Assembly (NCBI GenBank): GCA_964577205.1
Contig: CAZNYG010000041.1
Coordinates: forward strand, 1-17,773
From: CAZNYG01 sp964577205
Lineage (GTDB): Bacteria; Elusimicrobiota; Endomicrobiia; Endomicrobiales; CAIRNS01
DNA length: 17,773 nt
Reading direction: 5' to 3'
The position numbers were made by a program, and so were the translations under genes. Of this stretch, positions 17,342 to 17,773 are shown piece by piece (the first letter of the stretch is position 1; each line of letters opens with the position of its first letter). The notes beneath the pieces are model-generated. The model was not told the DNA's origin and did not search any database. It worked only from the letters and a program-made list of their open reading frames with translations.

Positions 17342-17374
17342 CCTTCTCCCCTCGGGAGAAGGTCAGGATGAGGG
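17342..17374. repeat. Dispersed palindromic repeat upstream of prfC, type 2
   Basis: CCTTCTCCC (17342-17350) and GGGAGAAGG (17354-17362) form a perfect nine-pair hairpin with a three-base loop. With the adjoining TCAGGATGAGGG it matches a well-known widespread intergenic repeat (CCCTCATCCTGACC followed by the hairpin on the minus strand). Confidence 0.6.
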
Positions 17375-17392
17375 CCCTAGTCTCATTCACAC

Positions 17393-17426
17393 AAAAAAAT
17401 ATAACCACCCTTAAAGTGATGGTTAT
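17393..17426 (-). terminator. Possible weak intrinsic terminator
   Basis: ATAACCA (17401-17407) and TGGTTAT (17420-17426) form a seven-pair stem with a 12-base loop. On the minus strand a run of seven T follows. The AT-rich stem is weak; it may back up the terminator at 17542. Confidence 0.45.
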
Positions 17427-17541
17427 TTAAACCTGATTTACATTTATAATGTTAGCATTTATTACAGGGTAAAGCAAACCTCTTCCCAGCGAGACACGCG
17501 GTCATTGAGCGGGCGGGACGAAAAAGTTATCTGACAAAAGA

Positions 17542-17575
17542 AAAAGGAGCAAAGCGGGTTTGCTTTGCTCCTTTT
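17542..17575 (-). terminator. Strong rho-independent terminator
   Basis: AAAAGGAGCAAAGC and GCTTTGCTCCTTTT form a perfect 14-pair stem with a six-base loop. On the minus strand the GC-rich part is followed by TTTTTCTTTT. It lies 55 bases past the stop codon of the partial gene at the window end and should terminate that transcript before prfC. Confidence 0.85.
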
Positions 17576-17629
17576 CCCCGAGGGATCTGCTATATCGTCC
17601 TCATCGTTCGGGGACGTACGGAGGATGTA

Positions 17630-17773
17630 CTATTTTCCGGACGGCTTCTCGTCGCAGGATGTCATCATCGGGCAGCCTTTCATTCCATCGCCCATCTTGC
17701 AGCCCATCTTCTTTTCGATCTTGGCTTTACGATCCGCTTTGTTCTTCTCAAGCTGCTCGTACTGGGCGGGCGT
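17630..17773 (-). CDS. Partial small protein with Cys/Met-rich C-terminus
   Basis: Only the last 47 residues are in the window; the start lies beyond 17773. They consist of a charged, probably helical stretch (TPAQYEQLEKNKADRKAKIE) and a tail with four Cys and six Met (MGCKMGDGMKGCPMMTSC), ending in DEKPSGK and a TAG. Cys/Met-rich tails often bind copper or other soft metals, and the TPAQ-type segment recalls Spy/CpxP-like periplasmic proteins, but neither is established. A strong terminator follows. Confidence 0.65.
   Translation of the reverse strand, partial: TPAQYEQLEKNKADRKAKIEKKMGCKMGDGMKGCPMMTSCDEKPSGK

Larger units (their letters stand above)
17274..17629. other. 356-base intergenic region: repeats and terminators
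   Basis: The gap between prfC and the partial gene at the window end holds, from low to high coordinates, two palindromic repeats, a weak stem-loop with a T-run, an AT-rich stretch (about 17427-17470) with no clear promoter, about 70 bases where I see nothing, and a strong hairpin terminator. No ORF with coding character was found. Confidence 0.7.

Overview
The window is 17.8 kb of roughly 55-60 % GC bacterial chromosome. Every recognisable gene lies on the minus strand, so transcription runs from high to low coordinates. Both ends cut a gene: mfd loses its C-terminal half at position 1, and a short Cys/Met-rich protein loses its N-terminus at 17773. I see no rRNA, tRNA, CRISPR array, transposase or phage gene.

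The gene content points to a strictly anaerobic or microaerophobic bacterium: 2-oxoacid:ferredoxin oxidoreductase, rubrerythrin, superoxide reductase, flavodiiron protein, a PerR-type regulator, polyferredoxin membrane proteins and an Archaeoglobus-like IscS. Desulfobacterota, Nitrospirota or a related uncultured lineage would fit, but that is a guess from gene style; no phylogenetic marker was tested.

Layout in order of transcription. (A) 17773-15684: end of a Cys/Met-rich small protein, a strong terminator, two palindromic repeats of widespread types, then prfC (release factor 3). (B) 15648-11809: a consensus sigma70-type promoter drives tatA-tatC, followed by a DUF362 protein with a Tat-like signal and a large membrane polyferredoxin that looks like a NapH-NapG fusion. 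(C) 11694-9436: a CopA-type copper ATPase. (D) 9439-1: a second consensus promoter, whose -35 box contains the copA stop codon, drives perR - iscS-like - iscU - flavodiiron protein - 58-aa membrane protein - superoxide reductase - rubrerythrin - OFOR gamma/alpha - OFOR beta - mfd. Spacing is mostly tight, with ATGA overlaps at perR/iscS and OFOR alpha/beta. It reads as an oxidative-stress defence and Fe-S repair operon controlled by a peroxide-sensing repressor.

The main oddities are: (1) the IscS-like protein has Ala where the PLP-binding lysine should be, but keeps its mobile-loop cysteine and sits beside iscU; (2) two intergenic gaps in the stress operon hold related inverted repeats built from a GTTCATTN octamer; (3) both putative Tat-targeted proteins beside tatAC have S-R-x-x-F-L with only one arginine, and TatC lacks one of the two glutamates that contact the twin arginines in E. 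coli; (4) the OFOR beta subunit has Gln in place of one cluster cysteine; (5) the perR transcript is predicted to be nearly leaderless, with a PerR-box-like palindrome over the start codon.
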